Origin: Acidimicrobiales bacterium
Lineage (GTDB): Bacteria; Actinomycetota; Acidimicrobiia; Acidimicrobiales; JAKAVM01
Length of the DNA stretch: 21,779 nt
Direction: 5' to 3'
NCBI GenBank assembly: GCA_027451785.1
Contig: DAIDIS010000163.1
Location: 1 to 21,779 of the forward strand
Shown: piece after piece, positions 14,144 to 21,406 of the stretch
Position numbering within the stretch: position 1 is the first letter of the stretch
Layout of the letters: each line of letters starts with the position of its first letter
Program-made: the position numbers and the translations under genes
The notes under the pieces: generated by a model
Database searches by the model: none
What the model saw: the letters and a program-made list of their open reading frames with translations, nothing else
Told to the model about the DNA's origin: nothing

Positions 14144-14175
14144 TAAGCGAGCTTTTCTGCCTGACTAAGCGAGCT
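14144..14175 (-). repeat. 10-bp direct repeat across the VWA gene stop codon
   Basis: TAAGCGAGCT occurs at 14144-14153 and 14166-14175, period 22. The second copy contains part of the complement of the TAG stop (14165-14167) of the minus-strand VWA gene. Confidence 0.5.
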
Positions 14176-15616
14176 GCTCGACGAACTTCTCAAGCTGGCG
14201 CAGGTTGCGGCACTCGAATACGCCTGCACAATGAACTGCATACTCGCCGATGATCGAGTCGCCCGTGTCCCAATAGCTTCTCGTCTCGGGGTCGAGCCAA
14301 TAGAGGTGGCGGGCTTTTCTGGAGATCTCGCCAAGCGCCCATGCGCCCGACGCATGGTAATTGTTACGGGCATCTCCCAGGACGATAACGCTTGTCTTCG
14401 GCGTTATCTCCTTGCCCCATTTCTCCCAAAAGGTCTCAAAGACATGCCCATAATCCGAGTGCCCGTCCACCCACACCACGTCTGCTTCGGTATTGACCCT
14501 GTAAATAGCCTCTCCGATGTCGTCCGAACCGTCGATCAGCGACGTGACCTCGTCGACACCATCCACGAAAACGAAGCTACGCACCTTGGAGAACTGAGTG
14601 CCCAGTGTGTGCACCATCTGAAGCGTAAATCGGGCGAAGGAAGCCACCGACCCTGAAATATCTGCGAGTACAACGATCTCCGGCTTTGAGGCTCTTGGAC
14701 TCTTGAACTTGAGCTCCGCCGGAACGCCTCCATAAGACAGGGAGTGCCGCACCGTTTTCCGGAAGTCGAGTGGGCCTCGCTTCTTGTGTCTTCGCTTTCT
14801 CGCTAGCTTCACAGCGAGTTTCCGTGACAACGGCTGGATAGCCCGCTTCAGGCTGGCAAGCTCCTCGCGATTGGCGTGCATGAAATCGATGTCCTCAGGC
14901 AGCGGCTTGCGAAGCGTCTTGGCCATGGCCTCCGGGCCTCTGTCGGCCACCAGGCGCCTGCGGACCTCCGACTCGATCTCCTTCTTGAACGCGTCGATCT
15001 TCGCTTTGACGTCGTCGGAGATCAGTTTGGCTTGCAGCCCGCTGACTTCACCCTTCTTCGAGTTTATTCTCGCATCGACCAGACGCTCGGTCAGTGCTTC
15101 CAAGTTAAGGTTCCTAAGCGTCCTGAAAACGTAGTAAACGCCGCCGACTGGGCGGCCCTTTTCGATTCCGGCAAAGGCGGTCACTGCCAGGCGGGTGAGC
15201 TGGCGCTGCCACTCCTGATCGTCCATCAACAGAGCTTTGTAGATCATTTCGATCAGCTCCTCGGGCGACAGTGACTGTCCATTGCCGCCTTGGCCCGCGT
15301 TCATGCCGGAGTCCTGACCCAGACTCGCGGAGCCGGCCTGGGTACCTTGGTCCGCGTCCAATTCGCTCAGCTCGCCGGCGATATCACCCGCTGGATCGTA
15401 GGCCGAGGAGGCGAAATAGATGTCGAACACGGTATCGAATGCTCCAGAGTGGCTGTGATCCTTCACAAGGGTCGCTGCAAGCGCGTACTTGAAACTCTCC
15501 CGGTCCCCGAGGTCCATGTGCTCTATGGCTCGTGCGGCATCTAGGCTCTCGGTAAGCGAGATATCAATTCCGCTCCTTCTTAGCTGCGATACGAACCCTG
15601 CGAGCAGGTCAAGCAC
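14165..15616 (-). CDS. VWA-domain protein, CoxE-like
   Basis: A 483-residue protein of the CoxE-like VWA group that works with MoxR ATPases. It has an N-terminal helical part (FVSQLRRSGIDISLTESLDAARA, typical of the group), a Gly/Ser/Gln-rich insert (about 88-115), a basic stretch (KLARKRRHKKRG, 270-281) and a C-terminal VWA domain with the metal site DISGSV (319-324). Such pairs remodel or insert cofactors into target enzymes, as CoxD/CoxE do for CO dehydrogenase, but no such target lies nearby. Start GTG 15616 overlaps the moxR stop by 8 bp, so the pair is translationally coupled. It converges with the DAHP synthase gene, 76 bp apart. Confidence 0.85.
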   Translation of the reverse strand: MLDLLAGFVSQLRRSGIDISLTESLDAARAIEHMDLGDRESFKYALAATLVKDHSHSGAFDTVFDIYFASSAYDPAGDIAGELSELDADQGTQAGSASLGQDSGMNAGQGGNGQSLSPEELIEMIYKALLMDDQEWQRQLTRLAVTAFAGIEKGRPVGGVYYVFRTLRNLNLEALTERLVDARINSKKGEVSGLQAKLISDDVKAKIDAFKKEIESEVRRRLVADRGPEAMAKTLRKPLPEDIDFMHANREELASLKRAIQPLSRKLAVKLARKRRHKKRGPLDFRKTVRHSLSYGGVPAELKFKSPRASKPEIVVLADISGSVASFARFTLQMVHTLGTQFSKVRSFVFVDGVDEVTSLIDGSDDIGEAIYRVNTEADVVWVDGHSDYGHVFETFWEKWGKEITPKTSVIVLGDARNNYHASGAWALGEISRKARHLYWLDPETRSYWDTGDSIIGEYAVHCAGVFECRNLRQLEKFVEQLA

Positions 15617-16493
15617 TAAGCGTCAGTTCCTTTGAGGCCTTTTCGATGTCGCTCTTGTACTTGAGCAACAAATTGAGGGTTGCCTTGGCAGTCTCTGGGT
15701 CTATGGTGGCGATCCCGGTCAGAACCAAGGCTCTCGCCCAATCCAAGGTCTCCGAGACCGAAGGGTGCTTCTTCAGGTCCAACTCCCGGAGAGTCCTAAC
15801 AATCCGTCCCACCTGGTCTGCCAACTCGTCGGTAACCCCCTCCACCTTCGCCTTGATGATCTCCTTCTCCCGTTCCAGCTCCGGATAGTCCACATAGAGA
15901 AAGAGGCAACGGCGCTTCAGCGCTTCGGAAAGCTCACGCATGTTGTTTGAGGTCAAGAACACCATTGGGACTTGGCTTGCCGTGACCGTACCCAGCTCGG
16001 GTATGGATACTTGGTACTCGGACAGAATTTCCAAGAGAAGAGCCTCTGTCTCGATCTCCACTCGGTCGACCTCATCGATCAATAAGACAACCTGGTCCTC
16101 AGACCTGATCGCCTGAAGAAGGGGCCGTTCGAGCAGAAACTCCTCGGAGAATATGTCGTCCTCGATGTCCTTCCAGGTGACCTCTGCTCCTTCGGCTTCA
16201 GCAATGTTCTGGGCCTGGATTCGCAGGAGCTGCTTCTTGTAGTTCCATTCGTAAAGTGCCTTGGACTCATCCAAGCCTTCATAGCACTGGAGCCTGATAA
16301 GGCGCGCACCTGCCATCGACGCGACGGCCTTCGCCAGCTCGGTCTTGCCGGTACCTGCAGGCCCCTCCACCAACACTGGCTTACCAAGCTTCGCCGCCAG
16401 GTAGACCACGCTGGCTATCGACTCGTTTGACAGGTAAGACTGGCCTTCCAAGCCACGCGATACGTCCTTTGGCGATGCAAATACGTCACTCAT
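15609..16493 (-). CDS. MoxR-family AAA+ ATPase
   Basis: A AAA+ chaperone-type ATPase of 294 residues when started at ATG 16493. Walker A is GPAGTGKT (44-51), Walker B VVLLIDEVD (135-143), sensor 1 FLTSNN (179-184) and the arginine finger region ALKRRCLF (191-198). ATG 16493 overlaps the proA stop as ATGA, and upstream residues in this frame are proA shadow sequence, so the longer reading is rejected. MoxR ATPases act with a VWA partner, here the next gene downstream, to mature protein complexes. Coupling to proA on one side and to the VWA gene on the other makes one operon. Confidence 0.9.
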   Translation of the reverse strand: MSDVFASPKDVSRGLEGQSYLSNESIASVVYLAAKLGKPVLVEGPAGTGKTELAKAVASMAGARLIRLQCYEGLDESKALYEWNYKKQLLRIQAQNIAEAEGAEVTWKDIEDDIFSEEFLLERPLLQAIRSEDQVVLLIDEVDRVEIETEALLLEILSEYQVSIPELGTVTASQVPMVFLTSNNMRELSEALKRRCLFLYVDYPELEREKEIIKAKVEGVTDELADQVGRIVRTLRELDLKKHPSVSETLDWARALVLTGIATIDPETAKATLNLLLKYKSDIEKASKELTLSA

Positions 16494-17758
16494 ACCCGGA
16501 TCTGGCCTCTCCCGTTCACTACATATTTCAAGGTGGTAAGCGCTTCCAATCCCATCGGTCCTCGTGCATGGAGCTTCTGTGTACTGATGCCGATCTCGGC
16601 ACCCAGACCGAACTCTTCGCCATCCACGAAACGGGTGGAAGCATTCACCAGAACGCAAGCGGCATCCACTTCGTGGGTGAATCTCTCAGCAGCCTCAAGG
16701 CTCTCCGTCACTATTGCCTCAGAGTGTCCGGAGGAGTATCGATTTACATGGTTGATCGCAGCGTCCAGGCTCTGAGCCACGGCGACGCTCATTTTCATGC
16801 TCAAGAACTCGGTCGCGAAGTCAACTTCGGTTGCTGGTTTGATCGTAGACACCATTTCCTGTGACCTCGAATCGCCCACCAGCTCCACTCCCTCTAATTC
16901 CCTTGCCGCTAGGGGCAGAAAAACATGAGCTATCTCTTCGTGGACCACCAACGATTCTGCGGCGTTGCAGACCGAAGTGCGTTGAGTTTTAGCATTGACG
17001 AGAATCGAGAGAGCCATCTCCAAGTCGGCATCCTTGTCGACATAGACGTGACAGTTGCCATCACCGTCGATTATGTAAGGGACGGTCGCGTTTTCGAGAA
17101 TCGACGCGATGAGTGACGGCCCGCCTCTTGGAATCAGGCAGTCGATAGTCCCCCGTAGTTTCATAAATTCGACCGCTGCTTCCCGAGAGGTGTCTTCGAC
17201 CAGCAACACCCCGTCGCGTGGCAATCCTGCTTTCTCCAAAGCCTTCCGCACTACTTCCGCTACGACCTTGTTTGACTCGATCGCACTGGACGAGCCCCTC
17301 AGCATCACTGCGTTACCCGACTTGATACAAAGAGCGGCAGCATCGGACGTAACGTTCGGGCGATTCTCATAGACAATCCCGATGACCCCTAGCGGCACTC
17401 GCACCTGGCGGATATCTAGGCCGTTGGGTCTCACCCAGCCTTTCACCGTCTCGCCTATCGGATCCGCAAGCGATGCGACCTGACTCAATCCGCTGGCCAT
17501 CGACCCAATCCTTCTCACGTCCAGCCTTAGTCTGTCCAACGCGGACTCAGGCATTCCCTCGGAGGCCGAGCGGGTTAGATCCTGCTCATTCGCGGTCAGA
17601 ATCTCGTCACTGCTTGCCAAGAGGATTTCACCGGCCAGCTCAAGAGCCCGGTCCTTCAGCTGGGTGCTTGCCTGGGCCAGTGCCCTGGAGGCACTTTTGG
17701 AGCGTGCGCCCAGTTCGGACAAGGCCCGCCTATGGTCCTCGGAGGTGATTTCGTCCAT
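16490..17758 (-). CDS. proA: Glutamate-5-semialdehyde dehydrogenase (gamma-glutamyl phosphate reductase)
   Basis: Reduces glutamyl 5-phosphate to the semialdehyde, the second step of proline synthesis. The 422-residue protein has VPLGVIGIVYENRPNV (121-136), IKSGNAVMLRGSS (145-157), the catalytic Cys264 in KTQRTSVCNAAE, and the family C-terminal region with EFGLGAEIGISTQKLHARGPMGL. ATG 17758 is preferred over TTG 17782: it gives normal length, and a TACCCT -10 box lies 5 bases upstream, suggesting a leaderless start. No proB is in the window. It ends in an ATGA overlap with moxR and is divergent from the PspA gene. Confidence 0.93.
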   Translation of the reverse strand: MDEITSEDHRRALSELGARSKSASRALAQASTQLKDRALELAGEILLASSDEILTANEQDLTRSASEGMPESALDRLRLDVRRIGSMASGLSQVASLADPIGETVKGWVRPNGLDIRQVRVPLGVIGIVYENRPNVTSDAAALCIKSGNAVMLRGSSSAIESNKVVAEVVRKALEKAGLPRDGVLLVEDTSREAAVEFMKLRGTIDCLIPRGGPSLIASILENATVPYIIDGDGNCHVYVDKDADLEMALSILVNAKTQRTSVCNAAESLVVHEEIAHVFLPLAARELEGVELVGDSRSQEMVSTIKPATEVDFATEFLSMKMSVAVAQSLDAAINHVNRYSSGHSEAIVTESLEAAERFTHEVDAACVLVNASTRFVDGEEFGLGAEIGISTQKLHARGPMGLEALTTLKYVVNGRGQIRV

Positions 17759-17763
17759 GCAAT

Positions 17764-17769
17764 AGGGTA
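17764..17769 (-). promoter_or_regulatory. Putative -10 box for proA, leaderless start
   Basis: TACCCT on the minus strand, 5 bases before ATG 17758. It would lie inside the gene if TTG 17782 were the true start, so it also bears on the choice of start. Confidence 0.35.
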
Positions 17770-17811
17770 CCGCCTCAGACAAATGTACCCGCAGGCCATG
17801 GCGAATAGGCG

Positions 17812-17817
17812 TAGCAT
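17812..17817 (+). promoter_or_regulatory. Putative -10 box for the PspA gene, leaderless start
   Basis: TAGCAT ends 6 bases before ATG 17824, the ideal spacing for transcription to begin at the A of ATG. No Shine-Dalgarno precedes the gene. Confidence 0.5.
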
Positions 17818-17823
17818 CGGTTT

Positions 17824-18708
17824 ATGTTCAATAGCCTCAAGAAGTTGGGCAAGTACATCGCGGCGGCTTTCAACTCCAAGTTCAACGAGAAGGCCGACCC
17901 CAAGATTCAATTGGAACAGGCGCTGGCCGAAGCTCACGACCAGCACAAGCGCCTGACGGAACAGGCCGCAAATGTCTTGGCCAACCACAAGCAGACCGAG
18001 ATCAGGCTCAATCGTGCGATGGAGGAGCTTGAAAAGCTCAACAACTCGGCAAGTCAGGCGGTGCTTATGGCCGATGAGGCTGCCAAGCGAGGGGACCGTG
18101 CCAAGTCCGTCGAGCTGACCAGGGCTGCCGAGTCCTTCGCAAACAGGCTCATCGCCACAGAGAGCGAGGTTGAGGCGCTCAAGTCCCTCCACCTCCAATC
18201 GGCGCAGGCTGCGCAGGTCGCCCGGGAGCAGGTGGCTACTAACTCCGCCGCCCTACAAACGAAGCTCGCCGAACGCCAAAAGCTCCTTTCTCAGCTCGAC
18301 CAGGCCAAAATGCAAGAGCAAATGAACTCGGCCATGGCCTCCCTTAACGCATCGGTTGGTACCGACGTCCCTTCGCTCGAAGAGGTGAGAGCCAAGATCG
18401 AGGCTCGTTATGCCAAGGCCGTGGGAATGTCCGAGCTTCAAAATCAGCCGGTGGAAGCCGGAATGCTGGAGGTAAGCCGAGCCCAGATTGAAATCGAGTC
18501 GGAGATGCGCTTATCCCAGATCCGAGAGCAGCTTGGTTTGGGACCAGGGCAGCCCGCCGCTGAGCTTTCGGAGTCGTCACCCTCCAGCTCTGCAACGGCG
18601 GAGTCCGGGACGAGAGCCGGAGCTGGCAGCGGTAACGGTGGAGGCGATACATCGGGAGCAAGCCCTACCGGATCCCAGGCAACCTCAACCGGCGATGAGC
18701 CTAATTAA
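17824..18708 (+). CDS. PspA/IM30 (Vipp1) family protein
   Basis: Membrane-protecting ESCRT-III-like protein that binds and repairs stressed inner membranes. The 294-residue protein starts with the amphipathic MFNSLKKLGKYIAAAFNSKFNEKADPK-type helix (shown in part), followed by a nearly continuous coiled coil from about 25 to 235 (IQLEQALAEAHDQH, then AALQTKLAERQKLLSQLDQAK) and a short helix LSQIREQLGLGPG. After about 245 comes a Ser/Gly/Thr-rich tail of some 50 residues not found in the core family. No pspF-like or other Psp-system gene is near. Divergent from proA over 65 bp. Confidence 0.9.
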   Translation: MFNSLKKLGKYIAAAFNSKFNEKADPKIQLEQALAEAHDQHKRLTEQAANVLANHKQTEIRLNRAMEELEKLNNSASQAVLMADEAAKRGDRAKSVELTRAAESFANRLIATESEVEALKSLHLQSAQAAQVAREQVATNSAALQTKLAERQKLLSQLDQAKMQEQMNSAMASLNASVGTDVPSLEEVRAKIEARYAKAVGMSELQNQPVEAGMLEVSRAQIEIESEMRLSQIREQLGLGPGQPAAELSESSPSSSATAESGTRAGAGSGNGGGDTSGASPTGSQATSTGDEPN

Positions 18709-18732
18709 GAGCCGCTAATGAGCCGGCTGCTT

Positions 18733-18757
18733 CCGCCTTCCGGCAGTGTAAAGGCGG
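18733..18757 (+). terminator. Possible terminator hairpin after the PspA gene
   Basis: CCGCCTT, an 11-base loop, then AAGGCGG, 24 bp after the stop. There is no U tract, so only a weak or Rho-assisted terminator is likely. Confidence 0.35.
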
Positions 18758-18820
18758 CTTGCTGTGCCCGGCCCCGCCAAGCTGAGCACAGTCAATACCG
18801 CGTGGGTTCCGCCACCCGAT

Positions 18821-18877
18821 GAGTGAACTCGGGAAACTGCCGCCTTGTGGACCAATAACCGCAGTTCCCCCTCACTC
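18821..18877. ncRNA. Long imperfect stem-loop, candidate structured RNA or bidirectional terminator
   Basis: GAGTGA/TCACTC, GGGAA/TTCCC and CTGC/GCAG give about 15 base pairs in register, interrupted by a 4x2 internal loop and one bulged A, with a 20-base loop that holds the second CCGCCTT partner. It matches no RNA family I know. It could act on either strand. Confidence 0.35.
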
Positions 18878-18977
18878 GACAAGAAGAAATGCCGCATGAG
18901 TTTGTTGATCCGCGAAAGATAAATTCGTTTGCAGCCCTATGGAATCCCGGCGCTTCAGCCGACCTGCCCCTGGCCGT

Positions 18978-19250
18978 TTACCCCTTGGCTTGGCTGTCGA
19001 ACTCCCTGCGTGCCTTAGTACCTCCCGGACTGGTTCCTTTGAGGACCACCAGTACAAGAAACGAAGCAATTGCAATCGCCCGGATTCTCTTGCCCTGGTC
19101 CCGACTTGCCTCGTTGGCAGCGATCCATTTCGCAAGGATTACGAAGGCCAAAGTCGCGATCCAGCCCTCCGTAGAGACCGGGCTCAAGCCCCAGCCGAAC
19201 CGTCTCGGCCCGAACCAGGCCCTTTTCCCGATCAACGGTGTAGTTCTCAT
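18978..19250 (-). CDS. Small two-helix membrane protein, DUF type
   Basis: A 90-residue protein. After a basic start comes the motif WFGPRRFGWGLSPVSTEGW (about 12-30), which is the hallmark of a widespread family of small bacterial membrane proteins of unknown role with the WFGPK-GWG-P-S-GW pattern. Two hydrophobic helices follow (about 31-44 and 57-71), separated by a charged loop. ATG 19250 overlaps the purD stop as ATGA, so it is translationally coupled to purD; upstream residues in frame are purD shadow. Function is unknown; the family recognition is from memory. Confidence 0.75.
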   Translation of the reverse strand: MRTTPLIGKRAWFGPRRFGWGLSPVSTEGWIATLAFVILAKWIAANEASRDQGKRIRAIAIASFLVLVVLKGTSPGGTKARREFDSQAKG

Positions 19251-20578
19251 TCGGCAGCTCCCGGTAGGACTCCTATATCGGCCCGCCATTCCAGGGGACC
19301 TTCGACACTTTGCTCAATTGCCTTCCGGCCTTTCGCCATAGCAGTACCCAGATCCGGATCAGTTGCAACGAATGCCACCGCTCGTGAGGTACCCACCGTT
19401 TTGTAGCCTCTGCCATATTCTGAATCTGCCTCGGCAGCCGAGAAACAGACGTTTGCGCCCATTGATGCGGCCTTTTGCAGGTCGACATCGAAGTGATAGG
19501 AAGGCGCCATCGAGACCGCGTACTCAGGAGACACAAGGTAGGTCACGACAGTCGAGAGGTCCTTGAGCTTGATCGGCGAGGTGCGTAGCGTTCTCTCCGA
19601 CATCGAGAAAAGGACTTCCGTCCAGTCGGATTCCAGCCTTGCCATCACATTCAGCGCCTCTGGATCCCCAAACCTTGAGTTGAACTCGATCACCTTTACG
19701 CCTTCTGGAGTAGCAAAGAACCCGGCGTTCATACAGCCCGAAAAATGGCGTCCATCGTTTCTCAGGAAATCAATTGCAGACTGCACGATTTCACAGGCTT
19801 CTTCGTAGGCCTTGGCGCTCAGGAAAGGCAGTAGACCACCCGCAACCGAAACCGAGCCCATGCCGCCGGTCCCCGGGCCGGTGTCTCCCTCAAAGCGATA
19901 GGGATAGTCATAGGTGGCCCCTGGAAACAGGACATACTCACCGTCGGTCATAGCTTGGATAGTGAACTCCGGGGCCTCGATCTTCTCCTCGATCACCACC
20001 GCCCCTCCCATTTTGCCTGTCGAAACAACTTCCTTGGCGTAGGAGGCGGCCTCGTCGTTGTCTCTCAGGTGGGGACCGACGACTTTGACTCCCTTTCCTC
20101 CAGCGAGCCCAATTGGCTTGACGGCGACAGGCCGGGATCCCCTCCGACCAACACCTGTGATTGCATCGTCCACTTCCGACGAACTAGAAGCGATAGCAAA
20201 CTCAGGATTGGCCGAAGGCGCAATCTTGTTTACGACATCCCTGCAAAATGTCTTGTCCCACTCAATGCGCGCACCTTCTTGCTTGGGGCCGACTGTCCTT
20301 ATTCCGGCGGCCGCCAAAGCATCCACCACTCCCGCGGCAAGCGGATCGTCACTGGATACGAATGCAATGTCGATGCCGCACTTTGACGCGAACTCAGCGA
20401 TCGCCGGGCCGTCGCAAACGTCTCCGACGACAAGCTCTCCGCAGGTCTCATTGGCGAGGATATCCAGCGTTGGGTTGCGGTGCCCTCCGAAGACAAAAAG
20501 CGACGATGACTCAGCCATGCGTTGGCCGATCGCGGCCTCCCGCCCACCATGCCCAACGATAAGACTCTTTACTTGCAC
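19247..20578 (-). CDS. purD: Phosphoribosylamine-glycine ligase, divergent form
   Basis: Joins phosphoribosylamine and glycine with ATP in purine synthesis. The 443-residue ATP-grasp protein has the N-terminal GHGGREAAIG (9-18; usual form GSGGREHA), AVKPIGLAGGKGVKVV, GPGTGGMGS and the metal/ATP site IEFNSRFGDPEALN, all PurD landmarks in order. It departs from typical bacterial PurD: the GPE-PL motif reads SSDDPL, and the segments around ARIEWDKTF and GGLLPFLSAKAY look more like archaeal PurD. Start GTG 20578 has TAGGG about 8 bases upstream. It lies 9 bp after the SRAP gene and overlaps the small membrane protein gene, forming a three-gene operon. Confidence 0.88.
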   Translation of the reverse strand: MQVKSLIVGHGGREAAIGQRMAESSSLFVFGGHRNPTLDILANETCGELVVGDVCDGPAIAEFASKCGIDIAFVSSDDPLAAGVVDALAAAGIRTVGPKQEGARIEWDKTFCRDVVNKIAPSANPEFAIASSSSEVDDAITGVGRRGSRPVAVKPIGLAGGKGVKVVGPHLRDNDEAASYAKEVVSTGKMGGAVVIEEKIEAPEFTIQAMTDGEYVLFPGATYDYPYRFEGDTGPGTGGMGSVSVAGGLLPFLSAKAYEEACEIVQSAIDFLRNDGRHFSGCMNAGFFATPEGVKVIEFNSRFGDPEALNVMARLESDWTEVLFSMSERTLRTSPIKLKDLSTVVTYLVSPEYAVSMAPSYHFDVDLQKAASMGANVCFSAAEADSEYGRGYKTVGTSRAVAFVATDPDLGTAMAKGRKAIEQSVEGPLEWRADIGVLPGAAE

Positions 20579-20587
20579 GCAGCTACC

Positions 20588-21289
20588 CTACAGGCTTGCC
20601 GGATCCTTCTCCGGTGGCTCCAGAATGTCCGGTCCCTCGTTCGCCGGACTGTTCACCCTGGTCGAGATTGGATCGAGCTTGAAAATCCCCGATTCCTGTG
20701 GAACAAACAACTCTTCGACCTCTTTCGCATCCAGCGCCTCAGGAGCCAACCAGGACTCCCATTGATCTTCCCCCAAGATAAGTGGCATTCTGTCGTGAAC
20801 GAACGCGACCGCTTCGTTGGGAACAGTCGTGATGATCGAGCAGCTCCGGATCGTCTCTTTCCCCGCAGGAGACCAGGTCTCCCAGATCCCTGCAAATGTC
20901 ATTGGAGAGTCGTCGTTGAAATGTATGAAATATGGCTGCTTCGGGCTCTTCGGCCCCCCACCTAGCTTCTTCCACTCATAGAAACCGGAAGCAGGTATCA
21001 GACAGCGTCGCTTCTTGAAAGCGTTGCGATAGGCCTTGCTCTCCTCCACCCCTTCCAACCGTGCGTTGATCATCCGTGACCCTATGGAAGGGTCCTTCGC
21101 CCAGAAGGGGACGAGTCCCCATCTGAGGTTGGCGAGGCATCTCTCCGACTCTTCTTCGATTACGGCTAAAACCTGCTGGGTGGGCGAGATGTTCCACCTA
21201 GGCACTACTTCACCCGTGAGGTCTCGAAGTACGGAATACTTCTCGACGAGGTCTGCCTTCTCTTCGAATAGGGAAAAACGGCCACACAT
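20588..21289 (-). CDS. SOS response-associated peptidase (SRAP: YedK/HMCES family)
   Basis: Forms a thiazolidine crosslink with abasic sites in single-stranded DNA and so shields them. The 233-residue protein has the catalytic Cys2 (MCGR, the start Met must be removed), MINAR (73-77, Asn75), GFYEW (102-106, Glu105) and HDRMP (165-169, His165), all active-site residues of the family. Length is normal. Start ATG 21289 is fixed by the need for Cys2. It is the first gene of the SRAP-purD-membrane protein operon; members also occur on mobile elements, and a mobile-element-type gene is just upstream. Confidence 0.93.
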   Translation of the reverse strand: MCGRFSLFEEKADLVEKYSVLRDLTGEVVPRWNISPTQQVLAVIEEESERCLANLRWGLVPFWAKDPSIGSRMINARLEGVEESKAYRNAFKKRRCLIPASGFYEWKKLGGGPKSPKQPYFIHFNDDSPMTFAGIWETWSPAGKETIRSCSIITTVPNEAVAFVHDRMPLILGEDQWESWLAPEALDAKEVEELFVPQESGIFKLDPISTRVNSPANEGPDILEPPEKDPASL

Positions 21290-21406
21290 AAGGTCAATGT
21301 TTCCATACCGAGCGCAGGAATGGGTCTTCTATTTAAGTGGGGGACAAGAGTCGGCACGCCAAGGAAAGGAGACCTCCCGTTTGGCGACGAACAAGCGCAT
21401 CCCCGG
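21290..21406. other. Intergenic gap between the SRAP gene and the ArdC-like gene
   Basis: 117 bp with no open frame worth calling. It contains a purine run AAAGGAGACCTCC (about 21363-21377), but no clear hairpin, promoter or attachment-site repeat that I can defend. It is the natural place for an accessory-element boundary. Confidence 0.4.

Larger units (their letters stand above)
18709..18977. other. Convergent spacer with strong secondary-structure potential, no gene seen
   Basis: This 269-bp stretch separates the PspA gene from the small membrane protein gene. CCGCCTT (18733-18739) can pair with AAGGCGG (18751-18757), and an identical CCGCCTT at 18840-18846 could compete for it. A larger imperfect stem joins 18821-18840 (GAGTGA, GGGAA, CTGC) with 18861-18877 (GCAG, TTCCC, TCACTC). 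A 60-codon open frame on the minus strand (18715-18897) has no ribosome site and no family features, so it is not called. It may be terminators or a small RNA. Confidence 0.5.

Noticed and set aside
16494..16658. N-terminal extension of MoxR to 16658
   Set aside because: The extra residues are the proA gene read out of frame; ATG 16493 with ATGA coupling is far better.
18695..18724. ATGAGCC repeated 23 bp apart near the PspA stop, a possible fifth stop-codon repeat
   Set aside because: Seven bases is too short to separate from chance.
18718..18750. Minus-strand CCGGAAGG followed by GGAAGCAGCC, like the SRP RNA tip
   Set aside because: The spacing is three bases too long for the SRP loop and the flanks do not form the expected helix.
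18715..18897. 60-codon minus-strand frame in the spacer after the PspA gene
   Set aside because: No ribosome site, no -10 box near the start, no family features, and it covers the hairpin-forming segment.
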